DNA of 64,000 bases, taken from positions 1 through 64,000 of the forward strand of contig CATKHK010000087.1 in the NCBI GenBank assembly GCA_949751835.1. The letters are read 5' to 3'. Of the stretch, positions 1 through 10,689 are shown in pieces. The notes under the pieces were generated by a model, which saw only the letters and a program-made list of their open reading frames with translations, searched no databases and had not been told where the DNA came from. The translations under genes and the position numbers were made by a program. Numbering within the stretch: the first letter of the stretch is position 1; the number at the start of each line of letters is the position of its first letter. The stretch is from Blepharisma japonicum. Its lineage: Eukaryota; Ciliophora; Heterotrichea; Heterotrichida; Blepharismidae.

Positions 1-240
1 ACTCCACAATTGTAGGTAAAGTATCAGTCGAAGTTGAAGAACAAAATAACAAGCCTTCACTATCAATTCCCAATACTTGGTCGGCATTTGGGCCTAGTGA
101 ATCGCCAGTAAAATGTTTTCGTCTCTTTATTTTTAAAAAAGTGTAATCTTTGGTAAGGCATTCATAAACTTAAAGGCATAATCATAAGCAAAATAGGTGC
201 CCGAATTCAGCATAATGGGATGGGTCTTTTTAGAGTCCGT
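1..240 (-). pseudogene. Partial unknown gene or pseudogene at window edge
   Basis: On the minus strand a reading frame is open from about 169 down to position 1 and runs out of the window. It contains the short stretch TKDYTFLKIKRRKHF followed by an acidic-to-neutral segment. A second minus frame covers about 150-240 (stretch NSGTYFAYDYAFKFMNAL) and also looks coding. The two frames are offset, so either a frameshift or an unrecognised intron separates them; no GT...AG pair of 15-16 nt fits. No family was recognised. The 3' end lies outside the window. Confidence 0.3.
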
Positions 241-361
241 CTTACTTCAATTTTAAAATTGTATTTCTATTATTGCAGAAGCAATCAGCGTGTTTTTAAA
301 TATAAAGGAAAAATGAGTAAATTTTCGTGGAAAACTTAAACCCTTCAAGGCATCTACTTTA

Positions 362-628
362 ATGGATATCGATTATAATGAGCTCTCTGAGCAAACACTG
401 CAAGATTTAGGGATAATTGTAAATGCTCATCGAAATAATATTAATATGCTATACAATATTTCTTGGGTTGCTGGAAATTTATTTGATTGGCTAGCAACTA
501 CTTATGATTGAGCCATTACAATTAGAGATCATTTTCCACATCTTTCAAGTTTTCAAGAAATTGATAGGTTGGTAGATAAAGATATCTTGGAATATAACTA
601 TTTTTGGAAGCAGTCAGTAATATGATAA
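362..628 (+). CDS. Hypothetical protein fragment, 88 aa
   Basis: An ATG-initiated frame of 88 codons ends at TAA 626-628 and contains two in-frame TGA codons read as Trp. The frame is also open upstream to about 257 without another obvious start. Trp- and Asp-containing stretches (LFDWLATTYDW, EIDRLVDKDILEYNYFW) look protein-like, but no family is recognised. It sits beside duplicated gene tails at 613-917 and is likely a remnant of a larger decayed gene. A functional small gene is possible but poorly supported. Confidence 0.3.
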
Positions 629-720
629 AAACGAAAGAAATAGAGCTAGACTCATTAGAAAATATCGAGCTTCCAATTCTTAACAAAATTTTAGAACTAT
701 AAACTTATAATTTTTATTAT
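613..720 (+). repeat. Direct repeat copy A, about 108 bp
   Basis: This segment is repeated with substitutions at 810-917. In one frame both copies end a short peptide on the same pattern (IELP....KILEL then TAA), so they look like duplicated 3' ends of a coding sequence. No complete gene is attached to either copy here. Confidence 0.6.
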
Positions 721-809
721 GATAATTAACTGATTCAGGGTCGACATTTTTAAGTTATATTAGATTAATTTAGATGGTCTTCAGCATATAAAAAGTTAAA
801 TTGAAAGGA

Positions 810-917
810 GTCAGTAATCTGATAAAAAACAAAGAAAAAGAGTATGAATCATTAAAAAATATTGAGCTTCCATTTATTACAAAAATTTTGGAATTATAAA
901 CTTATAATTTTTATTAT
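810..917 (+). repeat. Direct repeat copy B, about 108 bp
   Basis: Second copy of the 613-720 segment. The shared AT-rich 3' flank (cttataatttttattat) follows the TAA in both. Differences are scattered substitutions plus one short indel. The interval 629-949 otherwise holds no recognisable gene. Confidence 0.6.
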
Positions 918-949
918 CTTAAATTAAAGACAGCCCCTTTTATATTTTA

Positions 950-2116
950 TTATCCTCCTCTGCTGATATAAAGCACAAAAGTATCTCCTATTCTCAATTC
1001 TAATGATTTATGTCTGTCGTATACAAATCCCATCCTTTTTACTTCAGACACTACTTCTATTCCAGGCTTTTTAATCTCAATCTGAATCCCTATCCTTGAT
1101 ACACTATCAGGCACAATTCCCGCTTTTTCAGCTTTATAAGTATTTCTTGACACTGTTACATCAACTCCTGCAAATTCGCTTCTCATCAGCTTCAAAAATG
1201 GGTAAAAATAGTCATACACATATACTTGATTAGGCTTTCCATAATATTCTCCATCATACCATTCAGTTTGTGACAGCTCTAGCTCACAATGTCTTGACAC
1301 ATTATAAAGATAAAGTTTTTTCTTTATCCCATCTGAGTCATCTTGTGGCGCTTTTGGAAATTCAGGCTCCAATTGTAAAGATTTTAAAATTTCATGTGTA
1401 TTTTGGATTATTGGGGCTTGCCAATGGACGCTTTCAAGCTTAATCAAGCCCATTAAATTGAACCAATTAATAGCAATTTCTATATTATCTCCTATACACA
1501 CAGCAGCAATTTGTTGTGTGAACGCTCTTCTGACGTCTTCTCCATTAAATTTGCATTCATCTCTATGTGCTCACAATTTTCTTTTGCCTTTATTTATGCA
1601 ATCGAGCTTGAATTCTGATTTATATACATAATCAGATGAGTATAGCTTATAAGTGTACCTTAGTTTTATAGTGTGGTTTATTAATATTGGTAGAAGTTCC
1701 GCAACGATTATTCGGTCAACCCTTATTCCTTTTCTTTCAGCAACTGCAATATTCGTGATATCATGGTAACTTTTTTTGAAGACTAATAAATGTGAATGAA
1801 CTAATGCAAATTGAGATTCTACTGAATTAAAAGCATGATCCATGGCTTCCATAACTTTAACGTGCAGAGAAGCTGATAAAGCAAGAATTGTTCTTAAGTC
1901 ACCAGCAAGATATTGCAAAATTCGAAAAAATGCGATTTCTGGGAGAGATAATAAGGAAAGAGAGGATTTTGAATTTTGAGAGCTGAGGACTCTTTTAATC
2001 ATCCCTGTGTAAAGGTGTTTTCGTCTTCTTCTCATAGAAGAAATGTGCTTTGAACGCGTTAATTTCCCTTCAATTACTTCATCTGTTTCTTTTGGATGTG
2101 ATACATAAGGTCCCAT
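950..2116 (-). CDS. F-box-like protein with N-myristoylation signal, 388 aa
   Basis: A single 389-codon frame runs from ATG 2116 to the stop at 950. It contains one in-frame TGA near 1571-1573 read as Trp, so under the standard code it falsely splits in two. The N terminus MGPYVS fits the MGxxxS myristoylation pattern, predicting membrane attachment. Residues about 57-92 (LSLPEIAFFRILQYLAGDLRTI region) resemble an F-box: Leu-Pro start, hydrophobic spacing, and a following Leu/Ala-rich helix. F-box proteins recruit substrates to SCF ubiquitin ligases through Skp1. The remaining ~290 residues match no family I recognise. It is transcribed in the same direction as the kinase at 2293-3711. The family call is moderate; the ORF itself is secure. 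Confidence 0.65.
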
Positions 2117-2292
2117 TTAATAATAAGAAATTTTAAATTGAATCTTTATTATTGATGATTTCTAACAAATAAAATTATAATTTTTTCGCAGGAAATAGTT
2201 CAGATTTTCTTTTTATTTTAAATTTGCCTGATTTTTAAATAGTTTAAAATTATTTTATATAATAGCCATGATGATAGCTCATCAAAGTACTT

Positions 2293-3711
2293 TTACTTTT
2301 GTATACCATTTCCAAAAATCTCCAAAAATCTTTTATAGTCAATTTTTGCTTCTTTTTTTCCAATTGTTTTAATTAATTTACTTTCAACATCTTTATCTAA
2401 TGCACAACCTTCTCTTTTTATTGTCCTTTTAATATCATTTGCAGTTATAAAGCCTTTTCTTTCAACGTCGAAAAGGTCAAATATAGCCCAAATTTCTTCT
2501 TGAGAAAAATGATGCTTTGAACATATTGCAGCTGCTAAAAATTCTGTATAATTAATATTCCCATCTTTATCAGTATCGATTTCTTTTAAAAGCTCTTTAA
2601 TGTTTTTATCTGAAATGCTCATAGATGAGCTCTGTAAATGCTTACGCAGCTGTTTCGTAGAAATCATCCCTTTATTGTCCTCATCAAGTTTTATAAATAA
2701 TTTGTTTAGATCTCTTAGTTCATTGAAAGTTATGAATTTAATCATCAAATTCAGCAGCTCTTTACAAAACAGAGAAGACTTGCAATACTCTTGGAAAGAG
2801 CATATTAAAGAGCTATCAATCAGAGGGTCACTGACTGCAAAGATATGGAACCATTCATGATTTAATGCTTTTTTAGCAGAAATTCTTTTTGAAGGGTTCA
2901 CTGATAGCAATTTTCTTATCAAATCTTTCCCGATGGTAGAAATTTGATTCCAGCTATCGCTGCTTGTACTAAATAATCCTCTTTTGATTTTATCAAACGT
3001 AAAAAATAAATCTTGGCAATAAAATGGCATCTCCCCACACAGCATTGTATACATTATGACTCCAATTCCCCACTCATCACATTTTTGATTATAATTGCCT
3101 TTAAGGACTTCAGGAGCTACATAATAAGACGTCCCAAGCTGCTTATGCATTGACAAAAATTTTTTGTATTTTTTTGCAAAACCAAAATCAATCAGCTTTA
3201 ATTCGTCATGGTCTGAAGAGACAAATAAAAAATTCTCCGGTTTTATGTCCCTATGAACTATTTTGTGGAGGTGTAAATAGTTTACAGCCATAAGTATCTG
3301 ATTGATTAAAATTTGTGCTTCTGCCTCGGTTAGCTTGATTTTCTTTAGCATCCTGCCCCACAAATGTCCGCCTTCACAATATTCAGTAGCTACGTGGATA
3401 CTTTTTTCGTCCTCATAAGCTTCGTAAAATCTAATTATATTTGGATGGTCTACAGATTTAAGCATTTTCACTTCTCGTAAAGCTTTAGCTCTGCTATAAT
3501 CGTTAGCACCTTTGGAAATTGATTTAATTGCAACCTTGAGTGATGAGTCGGATGAGAAGGCTTCTCTGACAACTCCAAAATGGCCAGTTCCTATTATTTT
3601 TCCAAACCGATAAACTGTGCGGACAGAAATTTCTTGTATGGTTTCACAAGAATTGTCGAGAATTGACCCCAGTGAAACTCGGTGTTGTGGTTTACTTACT
3701 ACTATTCCCAT
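2293..3711 (-). CDS. Calcium-dependent protein kinase (CDPK), 472 aa
   Basis: A Ser/Thr kinase fused to a calmodulin-like EF-hand domain, the usual CDPK layout of ciliates, plants and apicomplexans. Visible kinase motifs are the Gly loop GTGHFGVV, VAIK, the catalytic loop HRDIKPENFL, DFGFAKK and APE (YYVAPEVLKG). The C-terminal region from about residue 335 has four EF-hand positions. The second (DTDKDGNINYTEF) is canonical; the first ends in Gln at position 12, the third is partly conserved, and the fourth is degenerate. N-terminal MGIVVSK fits a myristoylation site, predicting membrane-localised Ca2+ signalling. Length is typical. Stop is TAA at 2293-2295. The 5' flank is the AT-rich gap 3712-4391. 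Confidence 0.95.
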   Translation of the reverse strand: MGIVVSKPQHRVSLGSILDNSCETIQEISVRTVYRFGKIIGTGHFGVVREAFSSDSSLKVAIKSISKGANDYSRAKALREVKMLKSVDHPNIIRFYEAYEDEKSIHVATEYCEGGHLWGRMLKKIKLTEAEAQILINQILMAVNYLHLHKIVHRDIKPENFLFVSSDHDELKLIDFGFAKKYKKFLSMHKQLGTSYYVAPEVLKGNYNQKCDEWGIGVIMYTMLCGEMPFYCQDLFFTFDKIKRGLFSTSSDSWNQISTIGKDLIRKLLSVNPSKRISAKKALNHEWFHIFAVSDPLIDSSLICSFQEYCKSSLFCKELLNLMIKFITFNELRDLNKLFIKLDEDNKGMISTKQLRKHLQSSSMSISDKNIKELLKEIDTDKDGNINYTEFLAAAICSKHHFSQEEIWAIFDLFDVERKGFITANDIKRTIKREGCALDKDVESKLIKTIGKKEAKIDYKRFLEIFGNGIQK

Positions 3712-4391
3712 GTTCTTTAATAATAAATATGCTATTATAAATGGAAATAGGTAGATTTAAAAAAAATTTTAGATAGCTTGAGTTGAGTGACCTTGTTATT
3801 AATGAGTGTTAAAATATAGGATCTTTTCATGCTATTTTAAGGTTAGATATTATTCTTTAGATTTATAATAAAGAATTTACAAATTAATATTACTGAACAT
3901 CATTGCCATTGGACCCAATTATTTTGTAATTATTTTATATTTTTGAACATTTAAGATATAAATTAATATGGGTATTTTGGAAAAGTAATTTTGGTATTAA
4001 AAATAGCTTTAAAAAAATACACGTTTCGATCATAATTGTTTCAATTTAAAAACGTGATGTATCATAAATTTTCAAAATTTTTTAATAATTTGACATAGCA
4101 AAAAAAAGGTAAAAGGGCTAACCTTTAAAGAGAGACAAGTGAGTTTTGTATTTAATTTACATAGACAATTAGACTTGATGCCACTTAATTAGTAGCATAA
4201 AAGATGCCTCGATTGAGCATTATTTCCCTCAAAAATTTGAAAACCTTGAAAATCAAGAAATTTCTGTAAAATATTTTACTTCGTAATAATAATTTTAATC
4301 CATTTTTAAGTAATCTTAAAAAGACCAGTAGTAATTTATGCTCTACTTTATCATTTAAATCGCATTTTATTTTTATAAAAAATTATAAAAT
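3712..4391. other. AT-rich intergenic gap
   Basis: About 680 bp between the divergent kinase and CSB genes. I see no ORF, RNA gene or transposon. A small inverted repeat (AAAGGT...ACCTTT near 4106-4133) is the only structure noticed. It presumably holds both 5' regulatory regions. Confidence 0.6.
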
Positions 4392-6701
4392 ATGTTTGAA
4401 GTCAGAAACCAGCAAGAAATAGATAAAGAAATTCTTGGCTCTATTCTGGCTCAAAAAGAAGAAAAAACTAGCAAGCTTAAGCTAGAAAATGAGAAATTGC
4501 TTAAAATTTTTGAAGAAACTAAAGATTTAAAATCTAAAGCTAGATCTAAAGCAATTCAGAAAAAAATCGAAAAACTTGAGAGAAAATCCAAGCAAGTTGA
4601 AATAGCTGTAAATAAGAGTTTAGCCCCTGTAACCCAAGCAGAAGAATCCGAATCTATAAGTATCAACGGAGAGTTAAAATTAAACAAAGAATTTTGAGGA
4701 AAATTACTAGATCATCAAAAAGCAGCTCTTGAATGATTATGAGAAATTCACAAGAAAAATGCCGGTGGGGTATTAGGAGATGAAATGGGGCTAGGTAAGA
4801 CAATAGAAATCATTTCTTTGCTTGAATCTTTGCGCTTGACCTCTTTAATAGAAGGTCCAACACTTATTTTGGCCCCAGCTACTATAATTCATCAATGAAA
4901 AAATGAATTTTCCAATTGGGCGCCGAATTTCCAAGTTTATCTTTATGAGTCTCAAAGGTCAAAAATTCTTAAAGAGATTTTTAATAATTGTGGAGTTCTT
5001 ATTACAACATATGAAATTTTGCACACAGAAGGTCCTGCTTTGTTAAAGAAAAAGTGGTTTTATGTTGTTTTAGATGAAGGACACAAAATAAAAAATCCTA
5101 ACGCAGCTGTGACACAAATAATCAAAAAAATTATGTCGAGCCATAGATTGCTATTAACGGGGACGCCAATACAAAACTCTTTACACGAATTGTGAAGTAT
5201 TTTTGACTTTGCTTTTCCAGGGCTGCTAGGATCATTAGAAGTATTTGACCGAGAAATTGCAGCACCAATTAATAAAGCTGGATATTCAAATAGTGATCAT
5301 TTTCAAGTAGAATTAGGTTACCAATGTGCTCTTCAGCTAAGGGAAATAATTTCACCTTATTTTTTACGAAGAACAAAGAAAGAAATTGATATAGGGATCC
5401 CTGAGCAAGAAGAAAAACTGCTATTTTGCGAATTAACTGTTGATCAATGGGAAATTTATATAAATTATATAGATAAGTTTTGAAATAGTGTTACTGAGGT
5501 TAATAAAGGAGTCACATTTAGATGTATAAAAGATCTTAGGCTGATATGTAATCATCCAGATTTATTGAAAAGTTCAGTGCTAAAAGTAATAGGTGAAGAA
5601 AAAAATTATACTTCTGGAAAATTGGAAGTAATGAAGCAGCTAATTGAAATATGAGGAGATGAAGGCCACTCAATAGTAATTTTTTCTCAATTTAAAAAAA
5701 TGCTTAATATTTCTGAAGAAGTATTAAGAAATGAAGGGGTTAAATTCGGAAGAATTGATGGAAACATTAACATTGATGATAGATTACCAATTATTCAAAA
5801 ATTCAATGCTGGTGAAATCACAGCATTACTAATGACCACAAAAGTTGGTGGATTCGGTATAAATTTGCCTAAAGCTTCCAGGGTGCTAATCTTAGATCCA
5901 GACTGAAATCCCATGAATGATTCTCAGGCTAAGGAGAGGGCTCTTAGAATAGGCCAATCAAATAAAGTTTTAATTTATCGCTTTATAACCAAGCACACTA
6001 TTGAAGAAAAAATCTATAATCGGCAAGTCTTTAAAACATTTTTGGCTAATAAAATTTTACTTTGTCCTGATCAGCGATCATTTTTCAAAAATAATGAGTT
6101 AAGGGAACTATTTGCGATTCCACCTAAGCCGGAAGACTTAAATACAGTAGAAACCTGCCCTTTACCTCAAAAACGGAAAAGAGAAAATATTGTATTAAAA
6201 TCATTATTAGATAGTGAAGGAATAAAAGCTTATAATGAGGAAAAAGCAATTGGAGGTGTTGACTGTGCTGGATATAGAGAAATAAATAGAATGAAAACAC
6301 ATGCTTACGAGTATTATTTATTTAGGCTTGCACAGATTGCAAAAAATAATTTAATAAATTCAATAAGAAATAATCAAACTATTGATAATAGAAGATTATT
6401 TGAAATTCAGTATAGAGATATCAAAATAGGAAATGGTAAGGCTCGAGACATTATTGCTAAAAAAAGAAAAGCTATAGTCAAGGATACAACTGAAAAACCG
6501 AGAGTAGAAGAATCAATCGTAAATGATTTGCATGAATTTTTTATTCAAAAAGGCGGAAAAGCACAGTCAAGTGAAATTATAGAGCATATTAGCAAAGAAC
6601 TTTGCCCTTTTGATAATATGCTGGTGAAAGAAGTATTGCATCAGTTGGCTAAGAGGAAAAATGGAATGTGGGTTCTAAGAAGTGAGTTCATTACTGAATA
6701 A
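4392..6701 (+). CDS. ERCC6: ERCC6/CSB (Rad26)-type SNF2 DNA-dependent ATPase, 769 aa
   Basis: One 770-codon frame with several in-frame TGA(Trp) codons. A short coiled-coil N terminus precedes the two-lobe SNF2 motor: Walker A DEMGLGKTIE, the DEGHKIKNPN box typical of CSB/Rad26, TGTPIQNSLHELW, FLRRTK, IVIFSQF, and motif VI DPDWNP...QAKERALRIGQ. The W in DPDWNP is TGA at 5904-5906. Downstream, IEEKIYNRQVFKTFL and DQRSFFKNNELRELF are diagnostic of CSB/Rad26. The C terminus (GMWVLRSEF) resembles the CSB winged-helix/ubiquitin-binding end. CSB acts in transcription-coupled repair at stalled RNA polymerase II. The N-terminal acidic region is much shorter than in animals. Its 3' end has been duplicated repeatedly into the downstream array. 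Confidence 0.93.
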
Positions 6702-6819
6702 TAATTAATGCCTTGATTATAATAAGAAATTTTAATTCTAAAAATATTATTTTGTTAAGAATCAATTGATTTTTAGAAGAAAATACTATAACTCCTCAAT
6801 TTTAAAGCAAATTTAATAG

Positions 6820-7440
6820 TAGTAATTAAGATTTTTTACAATAATATCTTTAAAATAGATATTTTTCTTCTTACCTCTGAAAATAGCTTATTTTCAAGAA
6901 GTTAAATTACTTACAATGTATTTTGGATGTTTTTAGTATAAATCTGTTTATTAAGTTTTGATAAATGCTCTAAAGAAGTCCCTCTATCTTGCGATATAAT
7001 TCTCCATTTATGATTTTATCTGATAGTCTGAGGTTTCTTCAATCAATTTATCCATAAATGTATTCAGCCTCAAACTACGAAGATTTTCATTTACTAAAAT
7101 TTTCATATCTTTGAAAAAGATTCTCAACGAATAAAGATCTGCGATTGATTTTCAGTCTTTTCACATATTCTCTATCCCTTTTAGTTGTAAAAGCCTTACC
7201 ATAACTATCTTCTAAAGGAATAAAACAGAACTTCAGATGAATTGAATCACTGATTTATTAATTTACCTGATAATGAGAGATAAGGAGAAATAGAAAGAGT
7301 CTTTTTAACTCTAAGATTTAAAGCTTGAGCAAATTCTACAGAAATATTGTTTTTATGATATTCAAATAGCTTTCTCCTATCACTTGAAGATCTTAGGATT
7401 TCATTTACGATTTCGGTTTAAATATTAAATTTTATTAATT
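6820..7440 (-). pseudogene. P-family remnant P1
   Basis: Degenerate homologue of the intact P gene at 11119-11763, recognisable on the minus strand from its C terminus (6820-6900) to near its N terminus (about 7400). Many indels and stops prevent any long frame. It lies head-to-head with F1, keeping the cassette order, and starts just beyond the CSB stop. It is the most decayed P copy, suggesting an old unit at the array edge. Confidence 0.7.
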
Positions 7441-7559
7441 TGAGATAAAATGAAATTGCCAGATAGCAGACAGACTGGAAAGAAACATAATTAATAAACG
7501 TCAGAAAATATGTTTCGTGTTTAATTAAAAACCAAACCAAAATGAGGCATTAATATTAA

Positions 7560-8480
7560 ATGCAAACTGTGCCTGACCCAATTATTGTAGAAATCCTAAG
7601 CTATTTGCCAATTTCTGAAATTATTCGAGCTGAGTCTATTTGCAAGAAAATAAAATCATGTGTTGAAAAACACTCCTATGTCCTTTATTCTAGAATACTA
7701 AAAGGGCTTAGCCAAGAATCGATATCTTATAGTCATTGGAAAAATGTGATAAAGCAAATGAACAGTCCATCTAAAAAACTACAGTTTCTCCCTTACTATA
7801 CAAATGGAGGTACATATGATGGCAGCGATGTCTATTACATTCATAACTTAATGATTGAAAGCAATTACTGCTACTGCACAATTTTACCCTCTAATATTCT
7901 AGTAAAATATGCATTGCTAGGAAAGGATTATGATCCTGATAAAATAAAAGAAAGAGGTTTTATTTCGGCTGGAGTTAATCAGGGAAAAGATGAAATTTTT
8001 TTCGAAAATGAAATACTAAGAGAATCACAAGAATTGACTTCGCAAACTTCTATTTATGCAGTCATAAAAGAAATTTATGCAAGAGCACCTCAAGGTGGTT
8101 ACAACTGCCCTATATTTCACTTCATGTGCTTTTCATCCTTAGAAGAAGATGCTGATTTAGGAATAATTGACAGATTTAAAGGAGTAACTACTATAGAAGA
8201 AGCCAAAGAAATTTCTGATCAGCTTGGACTGACCTATGAAGAAGTTTCAGTTTATTTAAGACACCAACTTGTCTTTAATAATTGTAACCTCCCAATGCAG
8301 CCTTTATGCTGGGTCGAAATGACTGATGATTATAGCCATGCCGCTTTAAATTTACCCCTCAAAGCAAAGAAATTTGCAAGATATTTTTATGCACTTTTAA
8401 TTGATGGAAGAACACCTAGTTTTCGCAATAATATTGATATTAACCTTTTACTCCCTAAAGGATCAATTATTAATTTTTAG
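7560..8480 (+). CDS. F-box-like array protein F1, 306 aa
   Basis: Full-length member of the array family. Residues 5-40 (start PDPIIVEILSYLPISEII) have the F-box pattern: Pro, spaced Leu/Ile, then a helix with CKKIKSCV. This suggests a Skp1-binding SCF ubiquitin-ligase adaptor. The remaining ~260 residues, with conserved stretches YCYCT, MCFSSLEEDADLGIIDRF and ARYFYALLIDGR, match no domain I recognise and presumably bind the substrate. The start follows the conserved leader ending in ATTAATATTAA. Downstream there is no W gene; a CSB relic follows directly. It differs from its paralogues mainly at residues 86-91, 100-110 and 117-136. Confidence 0.85.
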   Translation: MQTVPDPIIVEILSYLPISEIIRAESICKKIKSCVEKHSYVLYSRILKGLSQESISYSHWKNVIKQMNSPSKKLQFLPYYTNGGTYDGSDVYYIHNLMIESNYCYCTILPSNILVKYALLGKDYDPDKIKERGFISAGVNQGKDEIFFENEILRESQELTSQTSIYAVIKEIYARAPQGGYNCPIFHFMCFSSLEEDADLGIIDRFKGVTTIEEAKEISDQLGLTYEEVSVYLRHQLVFNNCNLPMQPLCWVEMTDDYSHAALNLPLKAKKFARYFYALLIDGRTPSFRNNIDINLLLPKGSIINF

Positions 8481-8504
8481 TTTAGAAAATATTATTTATT
8501 TAAT

Positions 8505-8643
8505 ATTTATGACAGATTACCAATTATACAAATATTAAATGCAGATGAATATGCAGCTTTACTAATGCAATAAAAGTTGGTGGATTTGGCATATATTATA
8601 GAGCTTCTAAGGTGCTAATTTAGATCCAGATTGAAATCTCTTG
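8505..8643 (+). pseudogene. CSB (ERCC6) relic
   Basis: Homologous on the plus strand to CSB positions about 5765-5915, covering the region around DDRLPIIQKF through DPDW. It has indels and no open frame, and ends abruptly in P-family sequence at about 8644. It shows that part of the neighbouring CSB gene was carried into the array by duplication. Confidence 0.8.
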
Positions 8644-9560
8644 CGATATAATTCTCCTTTTATAATTTTTGTCTAATAGTCTCAGATTTTCTTCATCAAT
8701 TTATCCATAGATTTACTCAGCCTCATTCTATACAGGTCTAATATTTACTAAAAATTTGCTTATCTTTTTGTAGAAATTTCTCAACGAATGAAGATCTGCT
8801 ATTGATTTTCATCAAGTTCGCATATTCCCTGTCTCTTTTAGCTGCAAAAGACTTGCTATAGCTGTCTTATAAAGGCAAAACACAGGATTTCTTCGATGGA
8901 TTGAAAATAATCGCCATCTTCATGATTAATTGAGGTTACACTTGCCGTTGGAGCAGCGGGGGTTCCAAAATTTGAAGGTCACAAAAACCAATTGTCCTGA
9001 AGGGCCACAGGGTTGAGGGTGGAGGCAATTAGGGTTGGAAAGAGGTTCGGGCTAGCTTGGCCTCTCCGTGACCCACAGACAAGAGGGTGCCGGTATAATA
9101 TCAATCGAGCGCTTCTTTGGGATAATTATTTTGCCTGCAAATAGCAGGCTAGCTCCAGAAGAGGTATTGAGTTGTTTCCTCATTCTCTTAACACTATAGC
9201 TGTCAAGAGAATACACTGCTACAAGTGTTGCCCAAAGTAAGTCTTATGTTGACGTCGGCTTCTTAGTGCCTGTTCTACAATAAACGCGAAATTTAGGATC
9301 GACAACCTAGAGGCTAAAATAATCCTCTTTTAACCTCTAGCTTATCACTCTCAATAAATTGAATCAAATGGTTTATTGATTTCACCTGATAATAAGAGAT
9401 CAGGAAAAATAGAAGAAGTATTTTTAACACTAAGATTTAAGGCTTGAGAAATTCTGCCAAAATATTGTTTTTATGGTATTCAAATTGCTTTATCCTATCA
9501 ATTGAAGCTCTTAGGACTTGCGAAATTTTTGTCAATACCGAATTTTGGTTTCTTTTACGG
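8644..9560 (-). pseudogene. P-family remnant P2, split by an insertion
   Basis: Minus-strand P homology runs 8644-8904 (C-terminal half, degenerate) and resumes at 9358-9560 (N-terminal half). The two halves are separated by a GC-rich segment at 8905-9357. The sequence expected to be continuous in the intact P3 copy (around 11560) is cut next to ATTGA, which appears on both sides. Numerous indels mean it is not translatable. It lies head-to-head with F2. Confidence 0.8.
8905..9357. other. GC-rich hairpin-rich insertion of unknown origin
   Basis: About 450 bp with clearly higher GC than all surrounding sequence, inserted in P remnant P2. ATTGA flanks it on both sides (8900-8904 and 9358-9362), like a 5-bp target-site duplication. 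At least four stems are visible in series: CCTCT/AGAGG (9061-9065/9082-9086), GCCTGC/GCAGGC (9133-9138/9144-9149), TCTCTTaACA/TGTcAAGAGA (9084+100 region, 9184-9193/9201-9210), and a 13-bp stem with one mismatch at 9307-9319/9328-9340. No ORF survives on either strand. It could be a retroposed structured RNA (SINE-like), a non-coding RNA gene, or a mobile fragment. It is absent from the other units. No tRNA, rRNA, SRP or RNase P core could be recognised. Confidence 0.55.
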
Positions 9561-9709
9561 TTTCAGTTGAAATATTAAATTTTATTAATTTAAGCTAAAA
9601 TGAAATTGTCCGATAACCAGGAAGATAGAAAAGAAACATAATTAATAAAATCAGATAATATGTTTTGTATTTAACTAAAAAACAACCAAAATGAGGCATT
9701 AATATTAAA

Positions 9710-10630
9710 ATGCAAACTGTGCCTGACCCAATTATTGTAGAAATTCTAAGCTATTTGCCAATTTCTGAAATTATCCGAGCTGAATCTATTTGCAAGAAAA
9801 TAAAATCATGTGTTGAAAAACACTCCTATGTCCTGTATTCTAGAATACTAGAAAGATTTAGCCAAGAATCGATATCTTATAGTCATTGGAAAAATCTGAT
9901 AAAGCAAATGAACAATCCATCTAAAGTGCTTCAGTTTGTTCCTTATTATACAAATGGAGGTACATATGGTGGTAACGATACCTATTACATTCAAAACTTA
10001 ATGATGATAGGCTCTCGCTGTTACTGCACAATTTTACCCTCTAATATCCTAGTAAAATATGCATTACTAGGGGAATATTATGATGCCGCTAGTATAGAAA
10101 AAAGGCAGTATATTTCTCCTGGAGTTAATCAGGGCAATAATGTTTATTTCGAAAATGAAATACTAAGTGAATCACAGGAATTGACCTCAAAAGCTTCCAT
10201 TTATGCAGTCATAAAAGAAATACATGCAAGAGCACCTCAAACTTGATATACTTGCCCAATGTTGCACTTTATGTGCTTTTCATCCTTAGAAGAAGATGCT
10301 GATTTACGAATAATAGACAGATTTAATGGAGTAACCACTATAGAGAAAGCTAAAGAAATTTCTGATCAGATTGGTCTGACCTATGAGGAAGTATCAGTTG
10401 ACTCAAGACGACAACTTGTCTTTAAAAATTGCAACCTCCATATGCAGCCTTTATGCTGGGCCGAAATAAGTGATAATTACAATGAAAACGCTTTAACTTT
10501 ACCCCTAAAAGCCAAAAAAATTGCAAGATACTTTTACGCACTTTTAATTGATGGAAGAAGAACAAATCAATATGACAATAATATTGATGTCAACCTTTTA
10601 ATCCCTAAAGGCTCGATTATCAATTTTTAG
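9710..10630 (+). CDS. F-box-like array protein F2, 306 aa
   Basis: Full length (307 codons with stop) once TGA at 10244-10246 is read as Trp; under the standard code it would look split in two. It has the F-box at residues 5-40 and all family blocks. The Trp replaces a Gly that most copies have before YTCP (HFMCF follows). Variable-patch residues differ from F1 (GGTYGGNDTYYIQ and MMIGSRCYCT). It is followed by a long CSB relic, not a W gene. Confidence 0.82.
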
Positions 10631-10689
10631 CTTAGAAAAAATTAATTTTTATAATCTTTATTTACAAAGAATTTATATTTATAAGAAGC

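Noticed and set aside
2600-2860. Plus-strand ORF opposite the CDPK gene
   Set aside because: Antisense shadow of the conserved EF-hand region; no independent support.
4392-6701. CSB gene as several separate short genes
   Set aside because: The breaks are TGA codons at Trp positions; all pieces are in one frame with ordered SNF2 motifs.
8935-9345. GC-rich segment as a tRNA, rRNA, SRP, RNase P or telomerase RNA
   Set aside because: No cloverleaf, no conserved rRNA block, no recognisable RNase P or SRP core, and no convincing telomere template. Minus-strand translation has protein-like stretches but also stops.
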